Position numbers and translations under genes: made by a program. This document shows positions 1-16,761 of a stretch of 64,000 bases of DNA, one piece after another (positions within the stretch are counted from its first letter, which is position 1; each line of letters opens with the position of its first letter). The notes under the pieces are model-generated. The model did no database searches. It had not been told where the DNA came from and saw only the letters and a list, made by a program, of their open reading frames with translations. The stretch is from contig OZ251247.1 in assembly GCA_965240325.2 (NCBI GenBank), positions 868,001 through 932,000 on the forward strand, written 5' to 3'. Source of the stretch: Rebecca billardiae RCC1528 (Eukaryota > Haptophyta).

Positions 1-2
1 CG

Positions 3-1544
3 CCCGCCGCCGCGCAGGCGGGGCCGCATCACGGTTACGGCGGCGGCGGTTACGCCGGTGGCGGTTACGGCGGCGGCGGGTACGCCGGCGGGTACGCGGG
101 TGGCGCGTACGCGGGCGGCGGCGGGTACGCGTGCGGGGACGCCTCGGGCTTCCAGCCGCAGGTCCTGACGGGCTGGGGCGCGCCGCCGCACGCGGCGCAG
201 CAGCAGCAGCAGCAGCAGCAGCGCGCAGCCGGCGCGCCGCCGCCCGCGCCGCAGCCGCAGCCGCAGCCGCTCAGCGGCGCGGCAGCCGGCGGCGGCCGCG
301 CCGCGCCGCCGCCGCCGTCGCAGCAGCAGCAGGCCTGCGCGCTCGGCGGCGGCGGCGGCGCCGCGTACGCCGGCGCCGCGGCGACGAGTGCCTATGGCGC
401 CACCACCGCGCGCATTGTCAACGCCATGGCGCGCGGCGGCGAGCTGACACGCCTTGCCGACGCGCCGCCGCCGGCCGCGCGCGCGGACGGCGGCGCCGAC
501 GAGCAAGGCGGTGGATGCGGGGGCGCGGGCGGGCCCGCGCCGATGGCGGTCGACTCGGAGCAGATGCCGCCGCCCGGCGGCGCGGCCGCCGCCGCGGCGT
601 CGCCGGCCGGCGGCGCGCAGCAGCCGCCGCTCGCGACCGGCGTGAGCTGCGTCGCGCTCGGCGGCGGCGGCGGCGGCGTCGGCGGCGGCGCCGGGGCGGC
701 GGGCCCTGGCCGGCCTGCGCCGCCCGCGCGGCAGCCCTCGCCGCCTGGCGCCGACGGCGGCTCGCCGCCGCCGCGGCCGGGGCTGACGCCGCCGCAGCCG
801 CGCTCGCTCGCGCAGCAGCGCTCGGGCGCGGGCGCGAGCGGCGGTGCCCTCGCGCAAGCGTCGCCGCCGCTCGGCGCGCGCGCGGCGCGCGAGGGCGGCG
901 CCGTCGCGCCGCCGCCGCCCGCCGGCGGCGCAGCGGCCAACGGCTACGCGTCGAACGGCGGCGAGGGCGGCAGCTCCGCCGGCGGGTACGCGACGAACGG
1001 CGGTTACGCGACGAACGGCGGTTACGCGACGAACGGCGGTTACGCCGGCGGTTACAGCGGCGGTTACGCGTCCTCCGCGCACACGGGCGGCGGCAACGGC
1101 CACTCGGCCGCCGCGGCGGCGGCGCAGCAGCAGCAGCCGACGCACGGCGGTGCGCAGCACGCGACGCACGCGGGCGGCCACGGCAACGGCCACTCGGGCG
1201 GCTACTCGGGCTACGTGAGTAACGGCCAGAGTAACGGCCAGAGTAACGGCCACGGCTCGAGCGCAAACAACGGCGGCGGCGGCGGCGCGCGCGGCGGCGG
1301 CGGCGGCGCTGGGCCCGGCGGCGGCGGCACCGCCCACCGCGGCGGCGGCGGCGGCGGCGGCAGCCCGGCGTACTACCAGTCGCTCAACCAGGGCTCGAAC
1401 TCGAACAACGGCGCCCACGGTGGCGGCACGGGCGGCACGCACGGCTCGACGGCCAATAACGGCGGCACCGCCGGCACCGCCAACGGCCAGAGTAACGGCC
1501 AGAGTAACGGCCACGGCCAGGGCTCGAACGGGCACCACCACCAC

Positions 1545-1575
<31 letters not shown>

Positions 1576-2617
1576 CGCGCGGCGACACGGGCGGCGCGCG
1601 CGGCGACCTCTTGTCCCACGCCACCGCCGGCGCCAACGGCGGTGCGTCGGGCCACTCGCGGCGCGCGGGCGGGCGCGGCGGCACGGGCGGCGGCGCGGGC
1701 TTCGCCGCGGGCGAGTCGAACGGGAACGGCCGGCCGCGGCGCTCGCCGCTGCGCGGCGGCGGCTCGGGCGCGGACGGCGGCTCGGGCGGCGCCGCCGAGC
1801 GCGATCGCGACGCGAGCGGCGCCGCCGGCGGCGGAGACGGCTGCGGCGGCGGCGCGGCCGGCGGCGGCTGCGTACACTCGGCGCGCGCGCCCGCGTGTTA
1901 TTGCTCGGCGTCGTGCACGGTGCGCGCCGCGCCGCGCCGCGCCGCGCGTGCGCGCGCCGCCGCGCGTGCGTGCGTGCGTGCGCCGCTGCCGCCGCCGCGC
2001 GCCGCGGGCTGGCCGCTGACGCTGCGTGTGTGTGCGCCCGCGCGCGCCCGCGCCGCCTCTGCCGCCGCGCGCGCGCATGTGTGCTGCCGCTGCCGCTGCC
2101 GCTGCTGCCGCGCGCGCAGGGCGCTATGGAGTCGGCGGCGACGACGACCACGGGCAACGGCACGCGCGTGCGCGCGCGCGACGGCGGCGCCGCTGACGCC
2201 GCCGACGACCTCGCCGACGGCGCGCGCGCGCGCAAGGCCGCGCGGCTCGCGGGGGGCCGCGCGGCCGCCGCCGCCGCGACCGCAACCGCCTACGCCTCGG
2301 ACGCGGTCGGCTCGGGCGACGGCGGCGGCTCGGGCTCGGGCGACGGCGCGGACGCGGACGGCGGCGCCGAGGGCGCCGACGGGCCGGACTCGAGCGTCGA
2401 CGGCTCGAGCCACGGCGGCAATGGCGGCGGCGCGCGTGGCGGCGGCGGCGGTGGTGGCGGCGGGCCGACCGCCGCCGCGCGCCTCTCGCCCGATGGCTCC
2501 GCGGGCGACGGCTCGGCGACCGGCGCGGCGACGGCGACAATGTTGCAGGCGGAGACGGAGGAGGGCGCGCTCTCGCTGCTCACGATGGCGGCGACCGAGC
2601 AGCGCGCGGCGAGCTGA
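3..2617 (+). CDS. Gly/Asn/Gln-rich low-complexity protein, 3' part of gene (5' end outside window)
   Basis: The frame is open from base 3, so the start lies upstream. Model: exon 3-1871, intron 1872-2119 (GT...CAG, phase 0), exon 2120-2617 with TGA; 788 residues are visible. The intron is placed there because the first frame turns into Arg/Cys noise after 1871, while a clean acidic, Ser/Gly-rich frame ending ...LLTMAATEQRAAS starts right after the CAG at 2117-2119. The protein has Gly-Tyr repeats at the start (33-150), a poly-Gln run (about 199-222), hexapeptide repeats GGYATN (about 981-1045), NGQSNGQSNGHG blocks (about 1222 and 1486) and a His run near 1531. One less repetitive stretch, SAYGATTARIVNAMARGGEL (about 390-450), may mark a short ordered segment. 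No catalytic domain is visible. Composition resembles disordered RNA-binding or nuclear scaffold proteins, but function is unknown. Confidence 0.6.
1872..2119 (+). other. Spliceosomal intron in the Gly-rich gene
   Basis: Donor GT at 1872-1873 (TGC|GTACAC) and acceptor CGCGCGCAG ending at 2119. Removing these 248 bases joins two open frames in phase 0. The intron is as GC-rich as the exons, so only frame continuity separates them. Confidence 0.55.
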
Positions 2618-2929
2618 CGGCGCCGCGCCAACGCCGCCGGCCCCCGCCGGGACCGGCCCGGGTCAGTTCCGACTGGCTCAACCGCGCGGACAACCCCGGG
2701 CGGGGGGCGTCACACTTGGTCCGGCGGCTCACGTGTAGTGCGTGTGTACGGTGCCCAACCGTCGGCCCGACGGCGACTGCGCGGGCGCGGGTGTACAGAC
2801 TGCAGACTGCGGACGGGTAGTCATGCGTATGGTACAGTTACGCAGTTTATTTGTTTTATTATAATAACGTGCGTAAGGCTCACGGTGGCGCAGGTTGCCG
2901 CGCCATCCTTCATCGCACGCTCTCCGAAG

Positions 2930-3005
2930 AGAGACCTGGAAACTGGGGGTTTGAACCCATGCATGACCTCAGACGCAAGAGCACGCCAGTACTCCTATGT
3001 GCGAA
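2930..3005 (-). other. Possible tRNA-derived relic (B-box-like motif)
   Basis: The minus strand carries GGTTCAAACCC, a good match to the RNA polymerase III B box (GGTTCRANNCC). Upstream lie TGGCGTGCTC, weakly A-box-like, and a short stem around TCTTGCGTCTGA. The T-stem pairs only partly and no clean acceptor stem forms. This fits a pseudo-tRNA or the head of a SINE better than a working tRNA. Confidence 0.25.
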
Positions 3006-3361
3006 TCAAGGCCTATATGGCCGGCCATGACCGATGATATTGGCCGCTAGGTGACCATGGCCGATGGTTAGCGGTCGACCATCCATCTCTGGCCGATGGG
3101 TATTGGCCGATGGCCGTCCGGCGGCCGGACCGCCGTACTCGTAGGCCGCGCCGGACGGCGGCACGGCCACGGCGCCGGCGCGTGATGGCCGCGTGAGCAC
3201 GCCGCGCGGGCTGCAGCACTGTCCGACTCTGCACGGTCGTAGTTCGAGAGGGCGGCCCCGGGGCTCGGCCGACCCAACTGGTGGACTTGTTGAGCCCCAG
3301 TGGCGGTCTCGACCGAGCTTGGCAGGTGTGTGTGTGTGCCTGTGTGTGTTAATCTGATATA

Positions 3362-3387
3362 CTATATATATATATATATATATATAT
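3362..3387. repeat. (TA)n microsatellite
   Basis: About 13 uninterrupted TA units, flanked by CTGATATAC on the left and ATCAG on the right, so the block is nearly palindromic. Confidence 0.9.
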
Positions 3388-3828
3388 CAGTTACAGGCGA
3401 CTATGTCTATTGCGATGTATTTGCCGATTCTGCGCGCCGGCCCGGCGAGTGAAGGACGCGAGGTGCAGCAGGCGGCGAGCCCGGCGAGACTCCGAGGGCG
3501 AGTCAGCGGCCGCACCCGCGCCCGCGACCGCGCCCACGCCCGCGCCCACGACCCCTACTTCTGCCACGGCTCACGCTTGCACTGCCAGCAGCGCTGCGGC
3601 ATCGTCTCACGCAGACCACGTCTGCCGACGCGGCGACTGCGGCAGCCTCGCGGCGAGCGGACCGGAGCGGTGGCTGCCGCGCAGCACAGTAGTACGTCGG
3701 CTGCAAGCAGCTTCTGCGACGAGATCATGCCCAGACAGAGTCAAGCCGACCGCTCGTGGCTCGTTGGGGTACCATACGTTCTGCCCGAGTGGTGAATAAT
3801 CTTTTGCCGAAAAAGAAAAAGGGGTGAA

Positions 3829-3830
<2 letters not shown>

Positions 3831-3867
<37 letters not shown>
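3831..3867. repeat. (AT)n microsatellite
   Basis: About 18 AT units between GAATGAATA and TATTCAGTTATTCATT, which are partly inverted copies of each other, so the locus can fold into a long AT hairpin. Confidence 0.9.
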
Positions 3868-3870
<3 letters not shown>

Positions 3871-4378
3871 GTTATTCATTTATTCGTCGTAGTCGGCCAC
3901 TGGCCGATGAACGGGCAAAAGTGGGCATCCTGTGGCCGACGGGTTGGCCGACGCCCGTCGAGGCTTGATTCGCACACAGCAGTACTCCCACTCGGCCACA
4001 GACTACCGGCGTTTTACGCGGAATGGATCGGACCGGGGCGGTCAGCGTGCGGAAGACGAACTGCACGCAGCCAATCCAGGCGTAATTAGTAATAATAATT
4101 ACGCGTGCTGTCGTCGATCGGACGTCCTGACGGTCCGCATTGACTGCTCACGGACGTGATCATCGGTGGCACGGTGTGACATCGTGCGGGCGCAGCCGCG
4201 TTTTTTTTTTCTGCTTGCGCGAATTCTCGCTGCCAGCAGCAACGCGAGTTTACGGCTCCTAAAACAGGCGTACCCGCGAGAGGTACGACGGCGGGCAGGG
4301 GTATTGTACCGGCCTAATGCCGGTACTCGGTAGCCGCTCACTGCCCATGGATGAAACCCTGGTTCATCAGGTCGCGGG

Positions 4379-6100
4379 TAGGGGGGCCAAAGTGGCACTG
4401 TAGCGTTACTGACGGCCACGAGCGCGGGTCCTAGCGAGTGTTTAGAGCTGATTTCGGGCTGGATCATTTGCCCTCTGGAGGGGTCTGGGCCGGCCATGTA
4501 AAAAAATCAGGTGCACATACCCTGAATATAGGGCGTAACGGCTAGCATATTTACTTATTAGAATGACGAGCCTGAATTTATTGGAAACGGCATGTAACGG
4601 TCGTCCTATATGTGACATATAGACCATGTCGACCTCACTTTGTTAGAGCATCTCAGCGAGATCGTTCTGAGTCCCCAGCAGCAGCAGGTCCCAACATGCG
4701 ATATAGGCTGTGTACTGGCAGGCTGTCAAATATGTAGTTTCCTAGAAGCCACCGATCGTTACATACCCACTGTGTATATAGGCGCCATGCTGATGAATAC
4801 AGCCTCATCTGATCTCGAGCTGCGAGATACGTTTTCAGACTGTGTATACGGCCACGCGTACGGCGTATTGCAGACATATTAGACCCAAAGCACCGGCCCC
4901 ACGTCCTCAGCCCGGGAGTGCTCTCGGTCATAGTCACGGCTTTAAAGTCACTCGAGCCAACCGTCACCGCTCCCTGGCCGAGACCTACGAGGCAGGTCAA
5001 ATCTGTCGTCGTCGCAGTGCGGCACAGTGCCGAGCATGCGATTCGGCAGCAAACGTCTGCTCCAGGCGGTGGCTGGCGTGTCTGCACCAAACCAGGCTGG
5101 ATGGGATTGGTCCACATAGGTACGCACTACCCTGTTCCGCGCTATTTCTGGGCTTAGGGGCGGATATTCGGCCTACAGAGGCTGATCCGGCGTTGTTCGG
5201 CGCTCCTGGCTGGCTGCGCGGAGCCCAACGGCAAGCGCCGGCGTGTGCAAGGTGTCAAGATTGAGACGGTCTCTGACGCTCCCGCCGGTCTTGGGCGCAC
5301 CAGGGTGCATGAGGGCCCATCTGCATCTGCTTCTGCAGGCATGAGCGTCACAGGGGCGCGCTTGCAGGCACGGTCGAGTGCACGTCGGACCTGTCGAATG
5401 AGCCAACCGCTGCCTGCGAGCACGTCCGCGACGTCCTGAGAGGCGAATGGGAGGCGCCCAGACGCCATCAGAGGGCACACGTGACCCATACCCAACGTAC
5501 TGACCATCGCAAGTGCCACGGCAGGTGCAAACACGGGCCCTACAAGCGGAACATGACAGTTGCAAGCTCCGCGGAGGTGCTGTGCGCGAGCTCGCGCCGG
5601 TCTGCTGACGGCGATTCCGGCGCAGTAGGGCAGGTTAGGCGAGCTGGGCATTCACAGACATACATGGACGATTGGTCCGAGCATCGATCTCATTGGTCCG
5701 AGTTGATCATGCGCCACACCGTGCGGTAGCGTAGCGGGCGTACGCAGCGCACCAATTCAAGCCGGCCGACGCGCGCCGCGCACGGCGCGAGGTGGCCAAG
5801 AAGCGGGTGGTGAGCCGCTGGTGGCGCAAAGGCACGGGTCAGTAGCGCCCACCAGCGTCACGCGCGCGCGCACCCGAGACCATCTCGGCGTCTCAAAGGT
5901 CGCGAGCGCGCGGCGGTCCACTGCCTCCGGCCGCTCGTGCTGGAGCGGAACCGAGCTCTGAGCGCCCGAAGGCGTCGGAGCTCGATTTTCGAGCGAGGTC
6001 CGAGAAAAAGGCTCCGCGCCACCCTTAAAAGGCCGAGGGCGGAGCGAAAATGCGACGCGACTTTGCTTTTCATTTTTAAATGGGCGGTTTGGCCCCCCTA
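4379..6100. mobile_element. Terminal-inverted-repeat element, copy 1 (complete, about 1.72 kb)
   Basis: Begins TAGGGGGGCCAAA (4379-4391) and ends with the exact reverse complement TTTGGCCCCCCTA (6088-6100). The outer TA at each end would be the target duplication. The same sequence occurs at 54779-63422 (split by a retrotransposon) and in part from 63425, which confirms both ends. No transposase domain is recognisable. The longest inner frames (4640-4882 +, 5154-5651 -) are shared by the copies, but the copies are nearly identical, so this says nothing about selection. Probably a non-autonomous DNA element; the TA target suggests a Tc1/mariner-type or other TA-targeting family. Confidence 0.8.
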
Positions 6101-6663
6101 TCGCGGGGTATTCTCGCGGCTCGTATGCGCGGGGCATGCAAAATGCATCAAATAATTATGATGCTGACGACGTGGCAGAGAATCATCAAAAGATTCCGTC
6201 ATCCCACGATCGCGTTCGTGCGCAGCAGGCGCGCGGCGGCCGGGGAAGCTTTGAAAAAGATCGGGGGCTACCGCTAGCTCGCAAGAAAAAATAATGAAGA
6301 TCGATTTCTCTTCGATCTCTCTTCGATCTCGTTTCGATCTGCGAGATTTGGTTGGCGGATCACCACGATGGCCGCCCGTCCGCGATGCCCGCGCGGGGTG
6401 GGCGCGCCAAAAAGGGGCCGCTGCCCCGGGGCGACGGACGCGCCCCTCGCAGTCCCGGCGATGCCATCGCACTCGGCCGCCCGCCGAGCGCTCCGCCGGC
6501 AACGGCAGTCCGTGGGCGTGGGGCACCGGTCACGGATGACGCGCGGCTCAGGCGCGGTGCCCGCGGCGCCCGCGCGGAGCGGCCCGCGGGACCCGGATCA
6601 GCTGAGCAGGCGGCAGACCCGTGCGGCGGCGGCACGCGGCGTGGCCCGCTCGGAGCCTCGGCC
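6101..6663. other. 3' flank of UGP; short tandem TTCGATCTC repeats
   Basis: Gene-free stretch between the TIR element and the UGP stop codon. 6298-6345 carries repeats of a TTCGATCTC-like unit. I see no other gene. Confidence 0.5.
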
Positions 6664-11839
<5,176 letters not shown>

Positions 11840-12134
11840 CCTGCCGCTGCGTGCTCCGCGGGGCGCGCGCGCGTGTGCGTGCGCGTGCGTGTGCGCGGCT
11901 GGCTCGCTCGCGCAGCGATGGCGTCCGGCGGCTTTTTAATGACGACGCGCGTCGGTGGCTGGCAGTCCGGGCGCGCGGCGCCGCCGCGCCCGGACTCACC
12001 GTTTCAGCGCCAAGCGGCGCAAGCGTCTGTTGCCTGGGCTTGCCTCGACAGCGAGGGTGGCGGCGGCGCTCCACCCGCACCGACCGCAGCGCGGCAACGC
12101 AGCACACGCGCGCGCAGGGCGACGCACGCACGCG
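11840..12134. promoter_or_regulatory. Shared divergent promoter region
   Basis: 295 bases separate the UGP start (minus) from the start of the coiled-coil gene (plus), so the two probably share a promoter region. It holds a GTGCGTGCGC-rich tract (about 11865-11900). No TATA box stands out. Confidence 0.45.
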
Positions 12135-14775
12135 ATGGCGGAGCACGCGGACGGCGGCGCCGAGCCCACCACCACCACCGCCGCCGCCGCCAGCGGCGGC
12201 GGCGGCGGCGGTTACGCCTCGGCCGAGCAGCCGCCGGGCGGCGGCTCTCTGCCCGTGGGCAACTACAAGGGCGTGATGCTCGTCAACCGTCCGGACGAGT
12301 CCGGCGGTCCGGGCGGCGGCGTCGGCGGCGGCGCGCGGCGCGTGCAGACCAACGCCACCGCCGGCTCCCGCCCCGGCACCAACACCGACGCCCTCGACTC
12401 CGCCGCCCACGACGGCACCGGGCGGTTCCAGCCACACGACGCGGACGGTCCGATCTTCATGCCGGCCGGACTGCCGCCCGAGCGGCTCGGGCTCAACCCG
12501 GCGCGTGACAACGTGGTGACGAACGTGCGCGCGCGCGCGCCCGAGCTCGAGGCGATGCGCGCCTCGCGCAAGGCGCAGGGCCTCCCCAACGACTACATGC
12601 ACCGCCACAAAAAGTGGCTGCACGCGCAGCAGGCCAAGCGGCGCGCGGCCGAGGCGGGCGCGGAGGCGGAGGAGAGGAGGGCGGAGGCGCTGCGCCGCGC
12701 GCTCGCGCGGAAGGCGATGCGCGTGCGCGACAAGATCAACGCGCGCAACAAGGCCGCGGCCGACGCGCCCGCCGCCGCCGCCGCGGAGGCCGCGGCGGGC
12801 GGCGGCGGCGGCGGCGGCGGCGGCGCGGCGGAGGGCGCGGCCGCCGCCGCCGCGCCGCCGCCGCAGCCCGCCGCGCCCACGCCCGCCAAGCCGAGCAGCG
12901 CCGGCGGCGGCGGCAGCGCCAAGCCGGGCGGCGCGGGCCGCCCCATGTGGTCCATGACCGCGGAGCAGGCCGCCGCCGCCGAGAAGGCAGCCGCCAACGC
13001 GGCGGAGGCGGCGGAGGAGGTGCGCCGCGCGCCGCGCGCCGCGCGCCGCCCCGCCGACCCGCCGACGCCGCCACCGACGGCGCGGCGCGCGCCGCCGGCG
13101 CCGTGCCCAGCCCGCACACACACACCCACCCACACACACGCACACACGCTGACGCACGCACCACCCGCACCACCCGTCCCCTCAGGACGAGGTCTCGGAG
13201 CTGCTCGAGTTTGCGCAGGGGCTGGACTACGGCAGTTACGTCGACGACTTTGAGGTGCGCGCTGCGCTGGAGGCGATCAAGGGGGCGCTCACGGGGAGGG
13301 GCGCGAAGAAGGAGCGGCGCGGGGAGCAGCCGCGTGCGGGCGGCGGCGGTAGTGGCGCCGCGCAGGGCGGCAGCGACGACGAGGACGACGACTTTGCCGA
13401 GACATTCGCCGACGCTTGGAACTCGGCGGGCGCGCCGCCCGACTCGGGAGATGACGATCTCGCCGACTTCGACGCGCTCAGCGCCGCCGGCACCGTCGCC
13501 GACCCGGCGGGTCTGCTGCGCGGGCTGCGGCAGCTGCGCGCGGCGAAGCAGAAGGCGGCGGCGGGGCGCGCGGGCTCGACGCGCGGCTCCGACGGACCCG
13601 CCGACGACGCCGCCAACGCCGACGGCGCGGGCGGCGGCGGCGGCGCCGCCGAGCAATGGGACGCCTCCACGACCGTTTCGTACAAGGACGAGGAGGGGCG
13701 CAAGGGCAAGGTGGGCGCAGGGGGGGGTGTGCCGTGGTGTGTGCGTGGGCGCCACCGCGTGTGGTGCTGTGTGGTGCTGTGCGCGGGTGCGCGGGTGCGC
13801 GTGGGCCGTGCGCGCGCGTGCAGCAGTGCGTGTGTGCGCGTGTGTGCGCGCGCGTGTGTGTGCGTGTGTGTGCGCGCGTGTGTGTGTGCGTGTGTGCGCG
13901 CGTGTGTGCGCGCGTGTGTGTGTGTGCGTGCCGCCGCGTGGCAGGCAGCGTGCGCCTCCGTGTGTGCCACTGCGCGCGGCGCCAGCCCTGCGCCTAGCCC
14001 TACCCCGCGCACCGCACCCGCACACCCGCACACCCGCCCGCTCACACGCAGCCACCGCGCCCGCGCCCAACCCTCACCCCCTTACCCTACCCGCCGCAGG
14101 CGCGCGCCGCGCGCGAGAAGGCGCTTGAGCTGCTAGCAGCCAACAAGCGGCTGGGCGCCAAGCACTCGGCCGCGTCGCTGGCGGCCATCATTAGCGCGGA
14201 GGAGGGCAGGGCTGTGGCGGCCGCCGCCGCGCCGCCGCCGCCGGCCGAGGCGGCCGCCGGTGCCGCCGCGCTCGGCGCGCCCAAGCCGCAGCAGCAGCCG
14301 GCGGCCAACCTGCCGTCACTCAAGGTGCGCGCTCGCGAGATCGCGATCTCGCGATCTGGCACGCGCGGCGGCCTCGTGCGCCGCGGGCGCTGCTGCTGCT
14401 GCCGCGGGGGTGCGGTGGTGCGCGGCGGCGGGCGGCGGGCTTGGCGCGACCGCGGCGCGCGCTTCGGCCCGCGCGTTTCGCGCCCGCGCTGCACAGCCGC
14501 CCGCCCCCTCCCCTTGCGGGCACACACGCGTCCACCCGGCCCCGCCGCCTCGTTGCGCTCTCTCACGCACGAACGCCCCTCGCCACGCGCGCGCGCCGCC
14601 CGCTGCCGCCCGTCCGCCCGCCGGCCGTTACGCCGGCCGTTACGCCCGTCCGTTCTCGCCGTGCCGCGCACAGGTGACTGTGACGGACAGGCGCGCGCAG
14701 GGGCCGGCAGACTCGGGGGCGGGCTCGCTCAACGCGTCGACGCTGCCCTACCTGCACCGCAACCCCGCCATCTGA
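12135..14775 (+). CDS. Coiled-coil protein with conserved acidic and C-terminal motifs, 4 exons
   Basis: Exons 12135-13019, 13186-13710, 14100-14324 and 14674-14775 (TGA) join in phase 0 throughout, giving 578 residues. Start chosen at the ATG giving MAEHADGGAEP; upstream is non-coding in character. In order: a Gly/Ala-rich head; NYKGVMLVNRPDESGG; a basic helical block (about residues 140-215: MRASRKAQGLPNDYMHRHKK, then Arg/Glu/Ala coiled coil); an Ala/Gly/Pro linker; DEVSELLEFAQGLDYGSYVD then DFEVRAALEAIK at the start of exon 2; an acidic stretch DDEDDDFAETFADAW; another helix ARAAREKALELLAANKRL; and the C-terminus ASTLPYLHRNPAI. The two ordered motifs look like a conserved eukaryotic family, possibly of the flagellar axoneme, but I cannot name it. 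Function unknown. Confidence 0.75.
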
Positions 14776-16327
14776 GCCATCCGAGCCATCTGAGCGGCGC
14801 GCCCGCGCGGCGCCGCCGCGCGTGCCGCGTGCGGCGCCGCCAGCACCTGGCGCGCAGCAGCAGCTGCGCCGCGCGCGCGGTACAGGCGGCGGCTGGACGG
14901 GCCGGCGGGGCCGACGCCGGCTCGGGCGGGGCGGAGGGCGCGCGGCCGCGCCCCGCCGGCGACGCGCACTGGCGACCGATGGCGCTCGCATGCCGTCGCG
15001 TCGGGGCTCGGGCGGGCCGTGGCGTGGCCGGCGGCAGGCGGGGTCGAGCGCTGCTCGCCGGAGCCCGCCGGGCGGCCCGGACGCCGGCGCCCTGCGCCGC
15101 GCGCATTAGCGTAGCCGACGCGTCGAGTCGACCGGCACGACGCAGCGGGCGCCGCCGGTCAGAGTCATCGTCGCGTCCGCGCGTATTATTAGTATCAGCA
15201 GCGCAGTTAAATATATAGGCGCGCGGGCGGGGTCCGACTAATATAATATCGGACAGCGCAGCTTGCACTATATAGGCGGCGAATATATATATATAGCGCA
15301 GCAGTATATTATTTTATATATTATTATATTTCCCGCGATGATCGCGACTGACGAAACTAATCGACGACGATGATATATTACTACGGGGCGCTCTGAGTGG
15401 TCCAACGAGCAAACATCGTTCGCAAGTTTCGCGGAACTTATTCCAACGAAGTGGAACTTCGCTTTTTATTATATGCCCACCGTCCGCCGCCTGAACTCGC
15501 CGCGCGCGAGCGCGTGCGTCACGATGCTCATGCTGCCGGCGCGAGCCGCCAGGTGGGGGCGCGTCATCCAGAGCCTAGTGTTGGCACTAGGCTCTCGGGC
15601 AGCCGCCTGGACCGCAACCGGGTGCCTCGCGGGCGTGGTCGGCGACAGTCGAAGCCGTCTGGCGGCGCGCGCGGCGTGCGCGGTGAGTGGCCAGTACCTG
15701 GTCTTCGCACCCACCGCGCGCGTCGGTCTCCAACGCCTTCCTTCAGTCCCAACACGGGGGCCGTTTGCTGAGCACGTGTCGTCGTCTCTGGGCGCCGCTA
15801 CGTGCTGCTCTTTGAGCACGCGCTCTGGCCGAACGCGAGGGTGCGCATCCTCGCGCGCGCGCCACGCGATTCAATACCGCAAATGCCACCTCCGCACGCG
15901 CGCGTATCACCCTCACCGTCCCGCACGCTCCGCTCGGCAACGCGTCGCGTGCGCAGGCTCGCATCCAGCTGCTCGGCTCAGCTCATTCTCTGCGCGCATG
16001 CGACGAGAAGGCCCTCAGACGCGCACGGTGTTGCCTCTTCGATGTCGCCCAGCCATGGCGAGTGCGCGCAGCAGCACACCGACCATCTCGAACCTGTTCA
16101 CACCAGCACGCGCGCGCGCGCTCGGGCCATCGCTGCACTGTTTCGGCTGTCTCGAAAGGGCTGCCTGAGCTGCGCAGAGCGGCGGCTGGCGCGCAGACCC
16201 TGGTGGCGTTGTCCGCCCTGGTCGTCGGCACGCGTGCTGCCGAACGAACCCAACAAACGCGGCGCCTGCAGCACGTCTGGATCGGCGTCACGGAGCCATT
16301 TGCGGATGGCCGGTTTGGTGCGCGATA
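14776..16327. other. Intergenic region without recognised gene
   Basis: 3' flank of the coiled-coil gene, then AT-rich sequence (15180-15380, with TATATA runs). No frame shows a recognisable domain. The one clear structure is a hairpin at 15570-15595. Confidence 0.5.
15570..15595. other. Perfect 11-bp hairpin
   Basis: AGAGCCTAGTG (15570-15580), loop TTGG, CACTAGGCTCT (15585-15595). Perfect arms in otherwise featureless DNA; role unknown. Confidence 0.7.
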
Positions 16328-16500
16328 AATCTGGCAGCCTGGCCTATTGCCATGACAGCAGCTGTGCTGATGAACTTATAGGCTTAGCGGTGCGACGCTT
16401 GCTTGCGCCTGACCACTGACTTGATGATGCATGGGAAGTGAGGTGAGACCGGGGAGGCCCGACTCAGGTGCCTGCCCAAGCCCGCCAAAGGCGCTGGTTT
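16328..16500. repeat. 173-bp direct repeat, copy 1
   Basis: AATCTGGCAGCCTGGCC...GGCGCTGGTTT, repeated at 18596-18768 with essentially no differences. It marks the outer end of units L1 and L2. Confidence 0.9.
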
Positions 16501-16761
16501 CCCCTCTCCCCCACCCGAGCCGAACTGACGGACAGGGACGTCGTACGCTGACCGTACGATGCCGGTGGCCCTGTGGGTGGCCACCGACTGGAGGGAGCGG
16601 GTGCTCAACGTCCAGCAGGGTCCACCCACCAACCCAGCCCCCGAGGGGACAGGGCGGGCACACAGGCGATGCTGGTGCGCAGCAGCGGCGCCGGTCGCCG
16701 CTCACTGCTGAGCAGGCGACGAGCAGCGGTGCCCAGTGGCACTAATTCGGAGTATGCGAGG

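Larger units (their letters stand above)
2618..4378. other. Intergenic region without recognised gene
   Basis: No coding frame with recognisable domains. It holds GGCCGATGG-like short repeats (about 3010-3115 and 3895-3960), a GT run (3326-3350), two TA microsatellites and a T run at 4200-4210. GC content is visibly lower and more uneven than in the flanking genes. Confidence 0.6.

Noticed and set aside
2930-3005. Functional tRNA gene
   Set aside because: B box present, but T-stem and acceptor stem do not pair well enough.
5154-5651. TIR-element ORF (165 residues, also 62477-62974) as a transposase
   Set aside because: No catalytic DDE/D pattern or DNA-binding domain that I can see; conservation only reflects near-identical copies.
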